DNA of 30,688 bases from positions 1-30,688 of the IMG/VR virus record IMGVR_UViG_3300005253_000119, one strand, 5' to 3'. The notes under the pieces are model-generated. The model made no database searches and had not been told where the DNA came from. It worked only from the letters and a program-made list of their open reading frames with translations. This stretch comes from a virus. A program made the position numbers and the translations under genes. Below are positions 1 through 7,646 of this stretch, piece by piece (position 1 is the stretch's first letter; each line of letters begins with the position of its first letter).

Positions 1-835
1 GCATATCACTTCGGTTGATTCGCCCTATTCCAATAGTTGAGACTTGATGAAAGTGTGTTTTTGTACCATCTCTAAAGCACGTTCCTATAAGGATATGGTC
101 TTGTTTGAATCCATGAGTCAAGATGGAAGTAGATACTACCAACTGAGGTGTACCACCATTATAGTCTACGTATACATAATTGGTAGTTACATCTGTTAAA
201 GCTGCCGTGTTCCCACCGGCAAAGTCAAAGAACTTGCCTACTGCCGTATCAGAGTCCGTCTCTTTGCACCATCCAGTCAGAGAGTCTATAGCAACAGTAC
301 CATTTCCATTATCTGTTATACCGCCACCTGACAGTAGTGTTCTGTCCCCAAAGAAGTTTATATAATCCTGGACATTATCGTAGGTGGCCGAAGATAATTC
401 AGAGACTCCAACATCAGTGGCCAGAATAGCAAGCAGGGTCTTGATTTCGGCGGTCGTAGCGGCCACAATATTACCGGAAGCTAACCTTGCTACTATCCGA
501 CTGGCTGCTATCGTTAGGGCTTCAGGCCTTCCACTCTGATTAGCTGCGAGTATAGAGTTCTGGCTGTAGTGTTCCTGCATAACCGCGTAGCCAATAAACT
601 CTTCCCAGTCAATATCACTTAAATCAACATTTTCCCAATCTACACTCTGCCAGAGAGAAGACAATATAGACCTAACTACCTGGCTAGTTATAAAGTTCAA
701 CTCTTCCTGCTCGGCAAGAGTGGCTGTGTGATTAGCAACAGAAGTAGACAATGCGGAAAGTCGCCCTCTTATTGCAGGTGTCAAGTCAGAAACAATAAGC
801 CCTCTGGTTTTCGGGTCAATTCTCGGAGAAACCAT
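1..835 (-). CDS. Tail fibre/adsorption appendage-like protein, partial (cut at window edge)
   Basis: An open frame runs from an ATG at 835 down to base 1 without a stop; 278 residues are visible and the C-terminus lies outside the window. A Shine-Dalgarno-like GAGAGG lies just upstream of the ATG, so this start is credible. The N-terminus (MVSPRIDPKTRGL) precedes a helical, Ala/Ser-rich segment. It is followed by a Gly/Asp/Thr-rich beta-type region containing DYINFFGDRTLLSGGGITDN and a Trp-Cys pair near residue 190, a style typical of phage adsorption appendages and tail fibres. It is the last of a co-directional set with the propeller-like and tail proteins just upstream, which supports a role at the tail tip. 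The family assignment is by appearance and position only; another virion protein is possible. Confidence 0.6.
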   Translation of the reverse strand, partial: MVSPRIDPKTRGLIVSDLTPAIRGRLSALSTSVANHTATLAEQEELNFITSQVVRSILSSLWQSVDWENVDLSDIDWEEFIGYAVMQEHYSQNSILAANQSGRPEALTIAASRIVARLASGNIVAATTAEIKTLLAILATDVGVSELSSATYDNVQDYINFFGDRTLLSGGGITDNGNGTVAIDSLTGWCKETDSDTAVGKFFDFAGGNTAALTDVTTNYVYVDYNGGTPQLVVSTSILTHGFKQDHILIGTCFRDGTKTHFHQVSTIGIGRINRSDM

Positions 836-851
836 TTATAAACCTCTCATC

Positions 852-2390
852 CTAAAGTAAGTTAAAGTAATCTAAACCATCTGGAGGAGTAGGTGCCGGC
901 TTGGGTGCTGGCTTGGGTGGAGTAGCTTCACTAGATAGAATATCCCTTTGGAACTGGTTCAAGTCAGGGGTAGCCTCAGCGGCAGAAATGGAGGCAGGTG
1001 TAGTACCATAGATTCCAGCCAGCGCATCGGTCCTTGCTTTCTTGTATGCCTCCAACTCTGAACCTGATAACTCACCTTTGAGTGCTCGTTCCCTAAGGGC
1101 TTTGTAATCCTCTAATGACATAACTGAGGAGGGCACAGCTCCTGAAGGTTGTCTACTACCGATAGGTAAGACAAAGGTAGTTGAGAATCCACCCAGTGTT
1201 AAGGTAGCTTGATAAACAGCCTGCCCCCCAATGCCCGCAAAGAAGGTCCTAACTATTCCAGAGGCACGGAGGAGGGCATCAGAAGGAAATACCACAGGTA
1301 CTGTTATACCCACAGACCTGATATTTCCAACCACGCCTGCTTGGTAACCAATTAAGAGAATTGAGGAGTAAAAAGCCACTATACTAGGGCTATATGAATT
1401 GCCTGTATCGTACTCAAAAGAACTTACTACAGACGAGGATATAATCCCGCTCGTAGAAATAGTCATACTTGCTATATAACCATCATTATCTGCACCTGTA
1501 TAGCCAACCACATAAACATTTCCTTTTACATGTATAATATCAGGTGTGAGAAACAAAACAGCAGCGGTATCAATTACCAAAGAATCAGTCACTGTGGCTG
1601 GTATGACTCCCGCGGCACTAATCTCAACAGTAAATACACTCAAGTTGGTCGTTCCCTGGGATGCTATAGCAAAGAAATCTCCTGAGACGTGTATGAATGA
1701 AACGTCCTGACTATCCGTACTAAACGTGAGACTATCTATCTTAGACTTGGTAATTGTCCCATCGTTAGCTATAGTAAAGGAGAATACCTCCCCATCTATA
1801 TCATTATTACTGTAAGCTATAGCGTATGTTGTACCACTTACCTTGATGATAACAGGGTGGTATCCTTTAACAGTGTCAAATTCCCAACTGTCTACTACAG
1901 GGTCGGTTATAACTCCCACTGTACTAATATCCACAGTCACCACAAAACCGTCACTATTATTTCCTAAGTAAGAGATGGCATATATGTCTCCAGAAACCTT
2001 GATGATAATAGGGTGAGCACAGTTAAGGCCGTCAAACTCCAGTGAATCTACTACTGCATTCCCTATAACCCCCGCAGGGGTAATGGTAACAGTAAAAAGC
2101 CATCCATCAAAGCCAGCACCACGACAAGCTATGGCATAGTAATCCCCAGAGATATGCAGAATGCAAGGACCATTACAAAAGGTTGTCTCAAATTCCAGAG
2201 TATCTATTAGTGTGTCTCCAATAACCCCATCAGAATCCATAGTAAATGTGCTTATAAAACCATCTATACCAGTTCCTGAGTAGGCAATCGCATGGACATC
2301 TCCACTTATATGAATAACATAGGGAGCATCACCTTGTGCAGTATAGTTTGCAAAAGTATCTAGGATACTGCCAAAATCCCCGTTGCCCAT
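852..2390 (-). CDS. Virion protein with seven ~47-50-residue repeats (predicted beta-propeller)
   Basis: A 512-aa protein. Residues about 22-370 consist of seven consecutive repeats of 45-50 residues. Each has the pattern (I/V)IxxSGDxYAIAYxGxxxDG, then a strand such as FTVxIS, then GVI, then a closing strand like VVDSLEFDT. The seventh copy is degenerate. Seven short all-beta repeats with alternating strands suggest a seven-bladed propeller. A following Gly/Thr-rich domain leads to a helical segment (EDYKALRERALKGELSG) and a Pro/Ala-rich tail ending in GLDYFNLL. The start ATG shares one base with the stop of the upstream gene (TAATG), implying translational coupling. By position it is a tail or adsorption component, perhaps binding host-surface glycans, but that function is inferred. 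Confidence 0.65.
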   Translation of the reverse strand: MGNGDFGSILDTFANYTAQGDAPYVIHISGDVHAIAYSGTGIDGFISTFTMDSDGVIGDTLIDTLEFETTFCNGPCILHISGDYYAIACRGAGFDGWLFTVTITPAGVIGNAVVDSLEFDGLNCAHPIIIKVSGDIYAISYLGNNSDGFVVTVDISTVGVITDPVVDSWEFDTVKGYHPVIIKVSGTTYAIAYSNNDIDGEVFSFTIANDGTITKSKIDSLTFSTDSQDVSFIHVSGDFFAIASQGTTNLSVFTVEISAAGVIPATVTDSLVIDTAAVLFLTPDIIHVKGNVYVVGYTGADNDGYIASMTISTSGIISSSVVSSFEYDTGNSYSPSIVAFYSSILLIGYQAGVVGNIRSVGITVPVVFPSDALLRASGIVRTFFAGIGGQAVYQATLTLGGFSTTFVLPIGSRQPSGAVPSSVMSLEDYKALRERALKGELSGSELEAYKKARTDALAGIYGTTPASISAAEATPDLNQFQRDILSSEATPPKPAPKPAPTPPDGLDYFNLL

Positions 2391-3616
2391 TACAAACCCC
2401 TCGCATCATTTACTTCTACCCTATCATACAGTTCTACTCTAGCATCCATCGGGATTATTACCCTTGTGCCTCTTATCTGGTCTTTTAATTGCCAGCCCAA
2501 CTCAGCAGCTTTATTTCTACATTTCTCTGCGGTATCTAATCCTGTTTCCCACAACATCCTATCCGTACTCCCCGATGCTTTAACTTCCATGAACGGCCCA
2601 TCATAAGTTGCAAGAGTAGCAGGAGATACCCAGCCCGAAAAATGGTCGGTATCATACCAGTGACCTGTTACAGTGGGGTATCCTGTGATAGCATCCTCAC
2701 CCCCATATACTTCAATGTGATTTGGAATCATATTTAACCTTCTATTCTCTGCCTCGTAAAAAGGATGCCCGTCAGCATTACTGGAATAGTATGTCACATC
2801 TGCCGTATCTGATGACTGGGGATACATAATTCTGAAAGCTAAATCTGCCCTTGGAACAAGAATGCAATTAGTTAGTTCCAAGAGGCTTCTGATTACATCA
2901 CCATAAGTCTCAAAGTACCAAGGGGAACCATCGTTAATTGTACGTAGTAACTTAGTATTGTCGGAAGGGAATGGGATAATAGAACTGATTTCCCCATCAT
3001 CTTGAGCCCCTAAATCATCTAAAGTAAAGGCTAACCCAGTCTGAGCAAATAATAAGACTTCAATAATATATTCTAGTACCCCATAAATAGTTTTACCTGT
3101 TAAGGCAGATATGGTATTGAGTTCGTCATACTTGTATAAGGGTATATCAGAAAAAGGTGTGCTTTCAACAAGGAAGGGTTGTTTATTAAGCACTGCACCC
3201 CATACCCCTTGTAATTGAAACAGCGTATAGAGTTGAGGTAGAGAGCCTTTCGGAGCTCCTGAAATGTCCGATTGCCGCATTATCCACATTCTAGGAGCTA
3301 CGGCCCCTGCTGCTGTGTCCCACAAGATACCTGAAGAGGTATTAAGTCCCCATCCTAAGTCTACATAGTATCCTGTCAGGTCAGTAGGAACAGCCCTGTC
3401 ATAATTGGAGAGAAGTATTATACCTGAATCGTTTTCTCTCTCTTCTATCTGTTGAACATGCTCTAAGCGGTTAGTGGTTACAGTTGGATCAAAAGAATAG
3501 TCATGTGTAGTTCCACCATCTTTTGAGGTGAAGATGCAACGCACAGCCGGCGCATAGCTTCCTACAGGATATCCCGAAGTTTGTGCGGTAAGAAGTGCTG
3601 CCGTTAATGTCCGCAT
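2390..3616 (-). CDS. Tail/baseplate-hub-like structural protein
   Basis: A 408-aa protein without a signal peptide or membrane segment. The N-terminal ~120 residues are beta-rich, with 'ERENDSGIILLSNYD', wording I associate with phage tail-tip proteins that decorate or cap the tail. The middle contains LLELTNCILVPRADLAFRIM and a beta-rich C-terminal part rich in Tyr and Trp. This resembles in style the baseplate-hub or tail-associated proteins of siphoviruses and podoviruses, but I cannot name a family. It lies between an adaptor-like protein and the propeller protein, and its stop overlaps the next start by one base, so the two are probably made together. The start at 3616 is preceded by a purine-rich GAGAGAG. 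Confidence 0.5.
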   Translation of the reverse strand: MRTLTAALLTAQTSGYPVGSYAPAVRCIFTSKDGGTTHDYSFDPTVTTNRLEHVQQIEERENDSGIILLSNYDRAVPTDLTGYYVDLGWGLNTSSGILWDTAAGAVAPRMWIMRQSDISGAPKGSLPQLYTLFQLQGVWGAVLNKQPFLVESTPFSDIPLYKYDELNTISALTGKTIYGVLEYIIEVLLFAQTGLAFTLDDLGAQDDGEISSIIPFPSDNTKLLRTINDGSPWYFETYGDVIRSLLELTNCILVPRADLAFRIMYPQSSDTADVTYYSSNADGHPFYEAENRRLNMIPNHIEVYGGEDAITGYPTVTGHWYDTDHFSGWVSPATLATYDGPFMEVKASGSTDRMLWETGLDTAEKCRNKAAELGWQLKDQIRGTRVIIPMDARVELYDRVEVNDARGL

Positions 3617-3630
3617 ATATATATCTCTCT

Positions 3631-5349
3631 CTAATCACGTGGGAATCTCTGAGATGTGGGATACCCACCATAAGCCCTAAGTTCTGCTTCTACCTGGGCT
3701 AGTTCTCTTCTGCCCCATTCCTCGTATCTTAATCCGCCCTGAGAAACTTGAAGTCTACTACTGACAAGTCTCATATTAACGATAGCCTCTTCCACTTTAT
3801 TACTTCCTGCCCTTAGTTCACCGCTTGCTGACTGAAGATAAGAGGCATTAGTAGACAGTCTGGTATTAGCCTCCATAACATAGCCTTGACTCTCCTGGAA
3901 GTAACCCTGAGCCACTCTTAGCTGGGCTACAGTCTGGTCAATGTAAGTTCTGTTTGCCCCCATATCAGTATTAGCTTGCTCAAGACTTGCCTGTGCCTCT
4001 CGGGTTTTCGCCATACCAGCATCTACTTCTCTAGCTGCTGTCCCTAAATCTACATTGGCATTATTAAAGTCGGCTGACGATTTCTGGAGAAGTCCCTGTC
4101 CTGAAAGGACAAACCCCTGCGCAACACCCACATCGGAGGCAGCTTGTCCCATATATTCCGCTGCGCCACCACCTACGGGTATGGTATTGATAAGTGGACT
4201 ACCAGAAGCTAGAGCAGTTTTCCCCAATGTCACCTCAGTAACAGCCAAGTCGATGTCCGTCTTGGCTTCGCTTATAGCCGTAACCCCTAAAGCAATGGCA
4301 GTCCTGGCAGATGCAATATCGGTTAAAGCCTGAGTTACCCGTGCAGCCACAGTAGCGATTGCTGTTTGGGCTAAGGTAATGATTGCAGGAATCTTATCAG
4401 CTTCGGTTCGACCAGCAGCCACATCGGTAGTAGCTTGAGTAAGCCTTGCTCCAATTTTATCTATTTCTACATTAGCGGTATCAAGTATAGCCGAGATTTT
4501 AGCAGACTCAACTCTTCCCGAAGCTATATCAGCTATCCCTTGTGTAATACGGGCAGCCACAGCAGCAATAGCCGTAACCCCTAGAGCTATCGTAGCTATC
4601 GCTGTATTAACCTGAGCATAAGACTTTGTAGCTTTAGAGATACACGCCTTAGCTGCTAACCACCTTGCCAGATAATCCTCTAATGGAATATCTAAGGTAG
4701 AACCTGTTAAGGAAAGAGTTACTACTGCACCAAGAGCATTAACTTGAGTTATGGGTGGCCATATACTCAAGGTTGCCTTGTTAGTAGCGATGGTTGCCAA
4801 AGCGGTCACATAGTAGACTGTAGAGTCTCCTGTAATAGCTACTGTAGTCATCTCCTCAATAGTCAGAGTCCCTAGAGCCTCAACGTCAATGGTAACATCC
4901 CCAACCGCAGTCGCCACCTCAAGAGTTCCTCCAGTATCAGCAGTGGTTAATACTTTCTGTAATAGATGGACCTTATTCCAAAAGAAGTAAATATCGGCTA
5001 CCGCTGGAGGGCGGATATCAATCTTAATACTTATTACATCACCGAACCGAGTATAATTGCGATATACAGGAGGGTCTTGAGCTGTCAGATATTCCAGCTT
5101 CAAAATACCTAGAAGTCTCCACTTATCACCTGTTGTTAAAGTAATATCTCTGGTATCAGCGACAGTTGATTTGGTTGTTTTAATCTGCCAGGGCTTGAAC
5201 TGAGAAATTCTGGACAAAGCAGAGGGCATTAAAGAGTCTAGTTCAGCAGTGGCAAAGACTGAGTTAGCTGATGGAGGTGAAGGGTCCACTCCGGCATCCT
5301 GTAAGAGGGTCTCACAGTCGTCAATTATTTCCGAATACGTTTTACCCAT
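3631..5349 (-). CDS. Head-tail adaptor/neck-like protein with long coiled-coil repeats
   Basis: A 572-aa protein. Residues 1-60 (TYSEIIDDCETLLQDAG ... SALSRISQFKPW) look like the short helical bundle that opens many phage head-tail adaptor proteins. Residues ~65-225 are beta-rich. From ~226 to ~545 the chain is nearly continuous helix rich in Ala, Thr, Ile and Gln. It includes 35-residue tandem repeats at 266-300, 301-335 and partly 336-370 (each beginning AR[ILV]TQ); 35 is five heptads, as expected for a coiled coil. The C-terminus (residues 545-572) is basic and Tyr-rich. Its position between capsid and tail genes fits a neck or tail-fibre-anchoring protein. The exact role is inferred. Confidence 0.55.
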   Translation of the reverse strand: MGKTYSEIIDDCETLLQDAGVDPSPPSANSVFATAELDSLMPSALSRISQFKPWQIKTTKSTVADTRDITLTTGDKWRLLGILKLEYLTAQDPPVYRNYTRFGDVISIKIDIRPPAVADIYFFWNKVHLLQKVLTTADTGGTLEVATAVGDVTIDVEALGTLTIEEMTTVAITGDSTVYYVTALATIATNKATLSIWPPITQVNALGAVVTLSLTGSTLDIPLEDYLARWLAAKACISKATKSYAQVNTAIATIALGVTAIAAVAARITQGIADIASGRVESAKISAILDTANVEIDKIGARLTQATTDVAAGRTEADKIPAIITLAQTAIATVAARVTQALTDIASARTAIALGVTAISEAKTDIDLAVTEVTLGKTALASGSPLINTIPVGGGAAEYMGQAASDVGVAQGFVLSGQGLLQKSSADFNNANVDLGTAAREVDAGMAKTREAQASLEQANTDMGANRTYIDQTVAQLRVAQGYFQESQGYVMEANTRLSTNASYLQSASGELRAGSNKVEEAIVNMRLVSSRLQVSQGGLRYEEWGRRELAQVEAELRAYGGYPTSQRFPRD

Positions 5350-5383
5350 AACATATACCTTTTAGATTACTGATTAGATGGCA

Positions 5384-5602
5384 TTAACTTAAAAGCTCAT
5401 CTAAGTCTACTTCGATATCAAGACTAATCCCTGTCTTAATCTTCTTTAGTTCCAGATTTGTCTCATCCACTTTTGATGCCACTGTTGATGCCACATTATC
5501 CACCGATGTTATGACACCTGCAAAGTTCTGAACTTCAACAGGTCGTGTTAAATTCCTGGTTGTAGGTATTCCGATGTCTAAATCACGGCCTTTATCTACC
5601 AT
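5384..5602 (-). CDS. Small protein of unknown function (72 aa)
   Basis: A 72-residue acidic protein (MVDKGRDLDIGIPTTRNLTR ... DIEVDLDELLS). Residues 25-60 are predicted amphipathic helix (VDNVASTVASKVDETNLELKK). The start at 5602 is supported by a strong GGGAGG ribosome-binding site formed by the last codons of the preceding 49-aa gene. It lies in the virion block just before the coiled-coil adaptor-like protein, so a minor structural role is plausible. I do not recognise the family. Confidence 0.6.
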   Translation of the reverse strand: MVDKGRDLDIGIPTTRNLTRPVEVQNFAGVITSVDNVASTVASKVDETNLELKKIKTGISLDIEVDLDELLS

Positions 5603-5605
5603 TAG

Positions 5606-5755
5606 TTACCTCCCTGGGCTTATTTGCCGCCAAGTCTTATCTAAAATATCTCTTATCTCCAAGAGTAGTTTATTAGTCAGCTTTACTTCCTTGAGCAGTT
5701 TAGCTTCATGGCTTAGTGTTTTACGAGTCTTTTTTGGAGTTTTTTTCTTTTCCAT
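5606..5755 (-). CDS. Small basic helical protein (49 aa)
   Basis: A short ORF beginning MEKKKTPKKTRKTLSHEAK and ending RDILDKTWRQISPGR. The first 12 residues are very Lys/Thr-rich; the rest is a Leu/Glu/Lys amphipathic helix. The start follows a GAGG site at good distance and is one base after the stop of the upstream zinc-ribbon gene. Its own end supplies the ribosome-binding site of the next gene, so it is tightly embedded in an operon. Function is unknown; the basic N-terminus could bind nucleic acid. Confidence 0.6.
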   Translation of the reverse strand: MEKKKTPKKTRKTLSHEAKLLKEVKLTNKLLLEIRDILDKTWRQISPGR

Positions 5756-5756
5756 C

Positions 5757-5975
5757 TTATCCTCGCATCACTGGAGCGTAATCATCATGCTCTCTCCTGC
5801 TACCGTCAGGTCTATATGCTTCACCTGCCCATACCCATTCAAGACTTGAGTAGATACGCTGTGCTGCTTCACCACATTGAGGACAGTCAGCTTTATGTTC
5901 GGAAAACATCGGCTGGCTAACCTCAAAGTGTATTGGATTTTCGCCATGCTTTTCGCACTTGAATTGATATTGCAT
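5757..5975 (-). CDS. FmdB-like zinc-ribbon protein
   Basis: A 72-aa protein with the FmdB-type layout: MQYQFKCEKHG at the N-terminus (first Cys/His metal-binding knuckle, C7 and H10), then CPQCGEAAQRIYSS (second knuckle, C36 and C39). The tail is charged (RPDGSRREHDDYAP). Zinc-ribbon proteins of this style are common in both bacterial and phage genomes, often annotated as putative regulatory proteins; the function in phages is unknown. An AGGGG site precedes the ATG. The stop is followed after one base by the next ATG. Confidence 0.7.
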   Translation of the reverse strand: MQYQFKCEKHGENPIHFEVSQPMFSEHKADCPQCGEAAQRIYSSLEWVWAGEAYRPDGSRREHDDYAPVMRG

Positions 5976-5996
5976 TTATAATTACCCCTATTTGCA

Positions 5997-6019
5997 GGTG
6001 GGGGAGTTTCACCCCCACC
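5997..6019 (-). promoter_or_regulatory. GC-rich 8-bp hairpin between genes
   Basis: A perfect inverted repeat GGTGGGGG / CCCCCACC with a seven-base loop lies between the 212-aa gene and the zinc-ribbon gene. No T-run follows it on either strand, so it is not a standard intrinsic terminator. It could protect the 3' end of the upstream transcript or attenuate transcription into the downstream genes. Confidence 0.5.
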
Positions 6020-6059
6020 CACTATCACTCTATTCGCTTTAGGTATTGCTACCTATGTT

Positions 6060-6698
6060 TTAGGACTCCACAGTTGCGTTCACCCAATCGAAGGTCACGC
6101 CGCAGTGGAAGGCAGAAGCGGTGTTCACGGAAGAACCTATCGCGAGACACAGTGAACATCCCGGTGGGATTATCAGTTTGCCATCTATCGGAATGTTAAC
6201 ACCAGCCCCTGGAGTGGCGGCAGCCAAGTAACCAGTACCCACACCGTAAGGCATCCAGCCATCAGCAACCACTGTAGTATCAATACCAGTGACCATTTCG
6301 CTGGTTACGGTTGGGGTGACGGAAGCCTTCCCACTCATGCTGTACAGAACCAGGGCGCCAAGGGTAGGAATTGCTTTGGTGGTAACCATGGCCCACAGGC
6401 AATCACCCACACCGACAGCGGTGCCAAGCAAGCGCCACAGGTGCAGGTCGCTTACTATAGCCAGTCTTGAACCATTGTTATGCATTTCCAGGTGAGCGAG
6501 CGTGGTCGCTGGTACGACTAAAGCTTCCGATGCCGTAGCAAGGATGACAGTCCAGCCATCATTCCGGCGCCTGGTTTCAGCGTAGCCAGGGTTACCCTGA
6601 GCTACCAACAGATTCTTTTGCGCGTCTAAGCTCTGACCAACCTCATCACTCCCACCATTGAAGCGCTGAATTGCTTTTGCTAAAAATTGCATACCCAT
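6060..6698 (-). CDS. Putative virion surface or structural protein (212 aa)
   Basis: A 212-aa protein with no recognised catalytic motif. After a short helical N-terminus (MGMQFLAKAIQRFNGG) it is beta-rich, with many Val, Thr, Ala and Gly residues (TVILATASEALVVPATT, VGVGDCLWAMVTT, IDGKLIIPPGCSLCLAIG). This suggests a beta-sandwich decoration or spike-like domain. Its DNA looks more GC-rich than its neighbours. It has its own 150-base leader with a hairpin (see 6735-6794) and an AGGAGA site before the ATG, as expected for a separately tuned, abundant protein. Located downstream of capsid genes, it is probably part of the particle. No firm family assignment. Confidence 0.5.
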   Translation of the reverse strand: MGMQFLAKAIQRFNGGSDEVGQSLDAQKNLLVAQGNPGYAETRRRNDGWTVILATASEALVVPATTLAHLEMHNNGSRLAIVSDLHLWRLLGTAVGVGDCLWAMVTTKAIPTLGALVLYSMSGKASVTPTVTSEMVTGIDTTVVADGWMPYGVGTGYLAAATPGAGVNIPIDGKLIIPPGCSLCLAIGSSVNTASAFHCGVTFDWVNATVES

Positions 6699-6734
6699 TG
6701 TATTTTGTCTCCTTTTATCTTATTTTTGTTGAAT

Positions 6735-6794
6735 GGATAAGCCTTACGGCTTGGAGCTATCCAGACCTTTCATAGTTCGACTCTTTGAACTCCA
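6735..6794 (-). promoter_or_regulatory. Structured leader with GUAA-capped hairpin
   Basis: In the 150-base gap upstream of the 212-aa gene, the minus-strand transcript can form GGAU ... AUCC plus AAGCC-GUAA-GGCUU, a bulged hairpin capped by a GNRA-type tetraloop. A nearby UGGAG/CUCCA pair offers an alternative fold. The same gap also holds a possible 23-codon ORF (6744-6815, MVSLDFLWSSKSRTMKGLDS...) and a strong AGGAGG followed by a four-codon frame; I do not call either as a gene. The element may regulate or stabilise the 212-aa message. Confidence 0.4.
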
Positions 6795-6848
6795 CAAAAA
6801 GTCCAAACTAACCATTCCCCATAGGCAACGTACCTCCTAGAAAATTAT

Positions 6849-7157
6849 TCAACTAACAGTCAAATCAGGATTGATATAGTCTCCGCCCATATCCTCGATG
6901 GTCTGGACAATGGCAGGTAAGTCATATTCACCATCTTCAAGAAATTGCTCGTCTAACACGCCCCTATCTATAAGAGTCCTTATAAGGACAACTACAAGGT
7001 TAGAAAGAGTAGTGATAGCCCCAACCTGAGTATAAGTAAGCCCTGTTGGTATATCCTCTACTCTCAGGCCATCTGCCACCGCATAGCGAGTTCTTCTGCC
7101 ATTTGTCTCGACATACGTTATAAATCCTAGCTCTCTTATTACCTCACTAATCGCCAT
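6849..7157 (-). CDS. Small protein of unknown function in capsid block (102 aa)
   Basis: A 102-residue protein opening MAISEVIRELGFITYVETNG. It has two parts: an N-terminal beta/alpha region to about residue 40 and a hydrophobic helix (TTLSNLVVVLIRTLIDRGVLD), then an acidic helical tail (YDLPAIVQTIEDMGGDY). The strong AGGAGG site before the ATG and the position directly after the cement-like protein suggest a head component or assembly factor. I do not recognise the family. Confidence 0.6.
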   Translation of the reverse strand: MAISEVIRELGFITYVETNGRRTRYAVADGLRVEDIPTGLTYTQVGAITTLSNLVVVLIRTLIDRGVLDEQFLEDGEYDLPAIVQTIEDMGGDYINPDLTVS

Positions 7158-7169
7158 CGCTAACCTCCT

Positions 7170-7616
7170 TTACAGCACCGGGAACGCATACGGAGTGAGG
7201 AAACACTTGGCGGTAGAAACCCCCAAGTCACCGGCACCCACAGTAAGGTTTAACCTGACATAGCGTTTTCTCGTAGCAAACTTCACCAAGGCTACAGCAG
7301 GTGTCTCAGAACCAAGAATAACCCCTTGGGCAGCACTGGCTACACCAAATGAACCGAGTCTTAAAACATCAGCCGCAGTTCCGGTCATATCCACATGGTC
7401 AGCAGCCTCTATGTAAGCTGTCACTGTGTCGCCACCAGTAGCGTTAGTCGGGAGTAATAGAACGGCAGTTAATCCAGTCTCCGGCGTTCCACCAGCCCCC
7501 AGGTCAATCACAGCAGCCCCCGTAGCAGCATCCCTTGTAACAGAGATGGGAGGAGTATCAAGGGCATCCGTAAGAGCTATTGTCCCATCCAGTAAAATCA
7601 AATCCGCATCAAACAT
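7170..7616 (-). CDS. Bbp16-like capsid cement protein
   Basis: A 148-aa, almost entirely beta protein rich in Ala, Thr, Val and Gly (AVIDLGAGGTPETG near residue 35, then TAVLLLPTNATG and RYVRLNLTVGAGDLG near the C-terminus). The order is helix-free N-terminus, VIDLG, a long strand, a Gly-rich loop, and a KRYVRLNLTV strand. This matches the pattern I know for the Bbp16-family cement or decoration proteins that sit on HK97-type capsids. It directly follows the major capsid gene, the usual place for such proteins. A good AGGAGG site precedes the ATG. Identification rests on pattern and synteny. Confidence 0.65.
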   Translation of the reverse strand: MFDADLILLDGTIALTDALDTPPISVTRDAATGAAVIDLGAGGTPETGLTAVLLLPTNATGGDTVTAYIEAADHVDMTGTAADVLRLGSFGVASAAQGVILGSETPAVALVKFATRKRYVRLNLTVGAGDLGVSTAKCFLTPYAFPVL

Positions 7617-7646
7617 TTATTTGCCTCCTGTAATTACTTTATTAAC

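Noticed and set aside
5997-6019. Rho-independent terminator
   Set aside because: The stem is strong, but no T-run follows on either strand.
6744-6815. 23-codon ORF and a four-codon ORF after AGGAGG
   Set aside because: The 23-codon ATG is poorly placed relative to the ribosome-binding site and overlaps a hairpin; no neighbour coupling.
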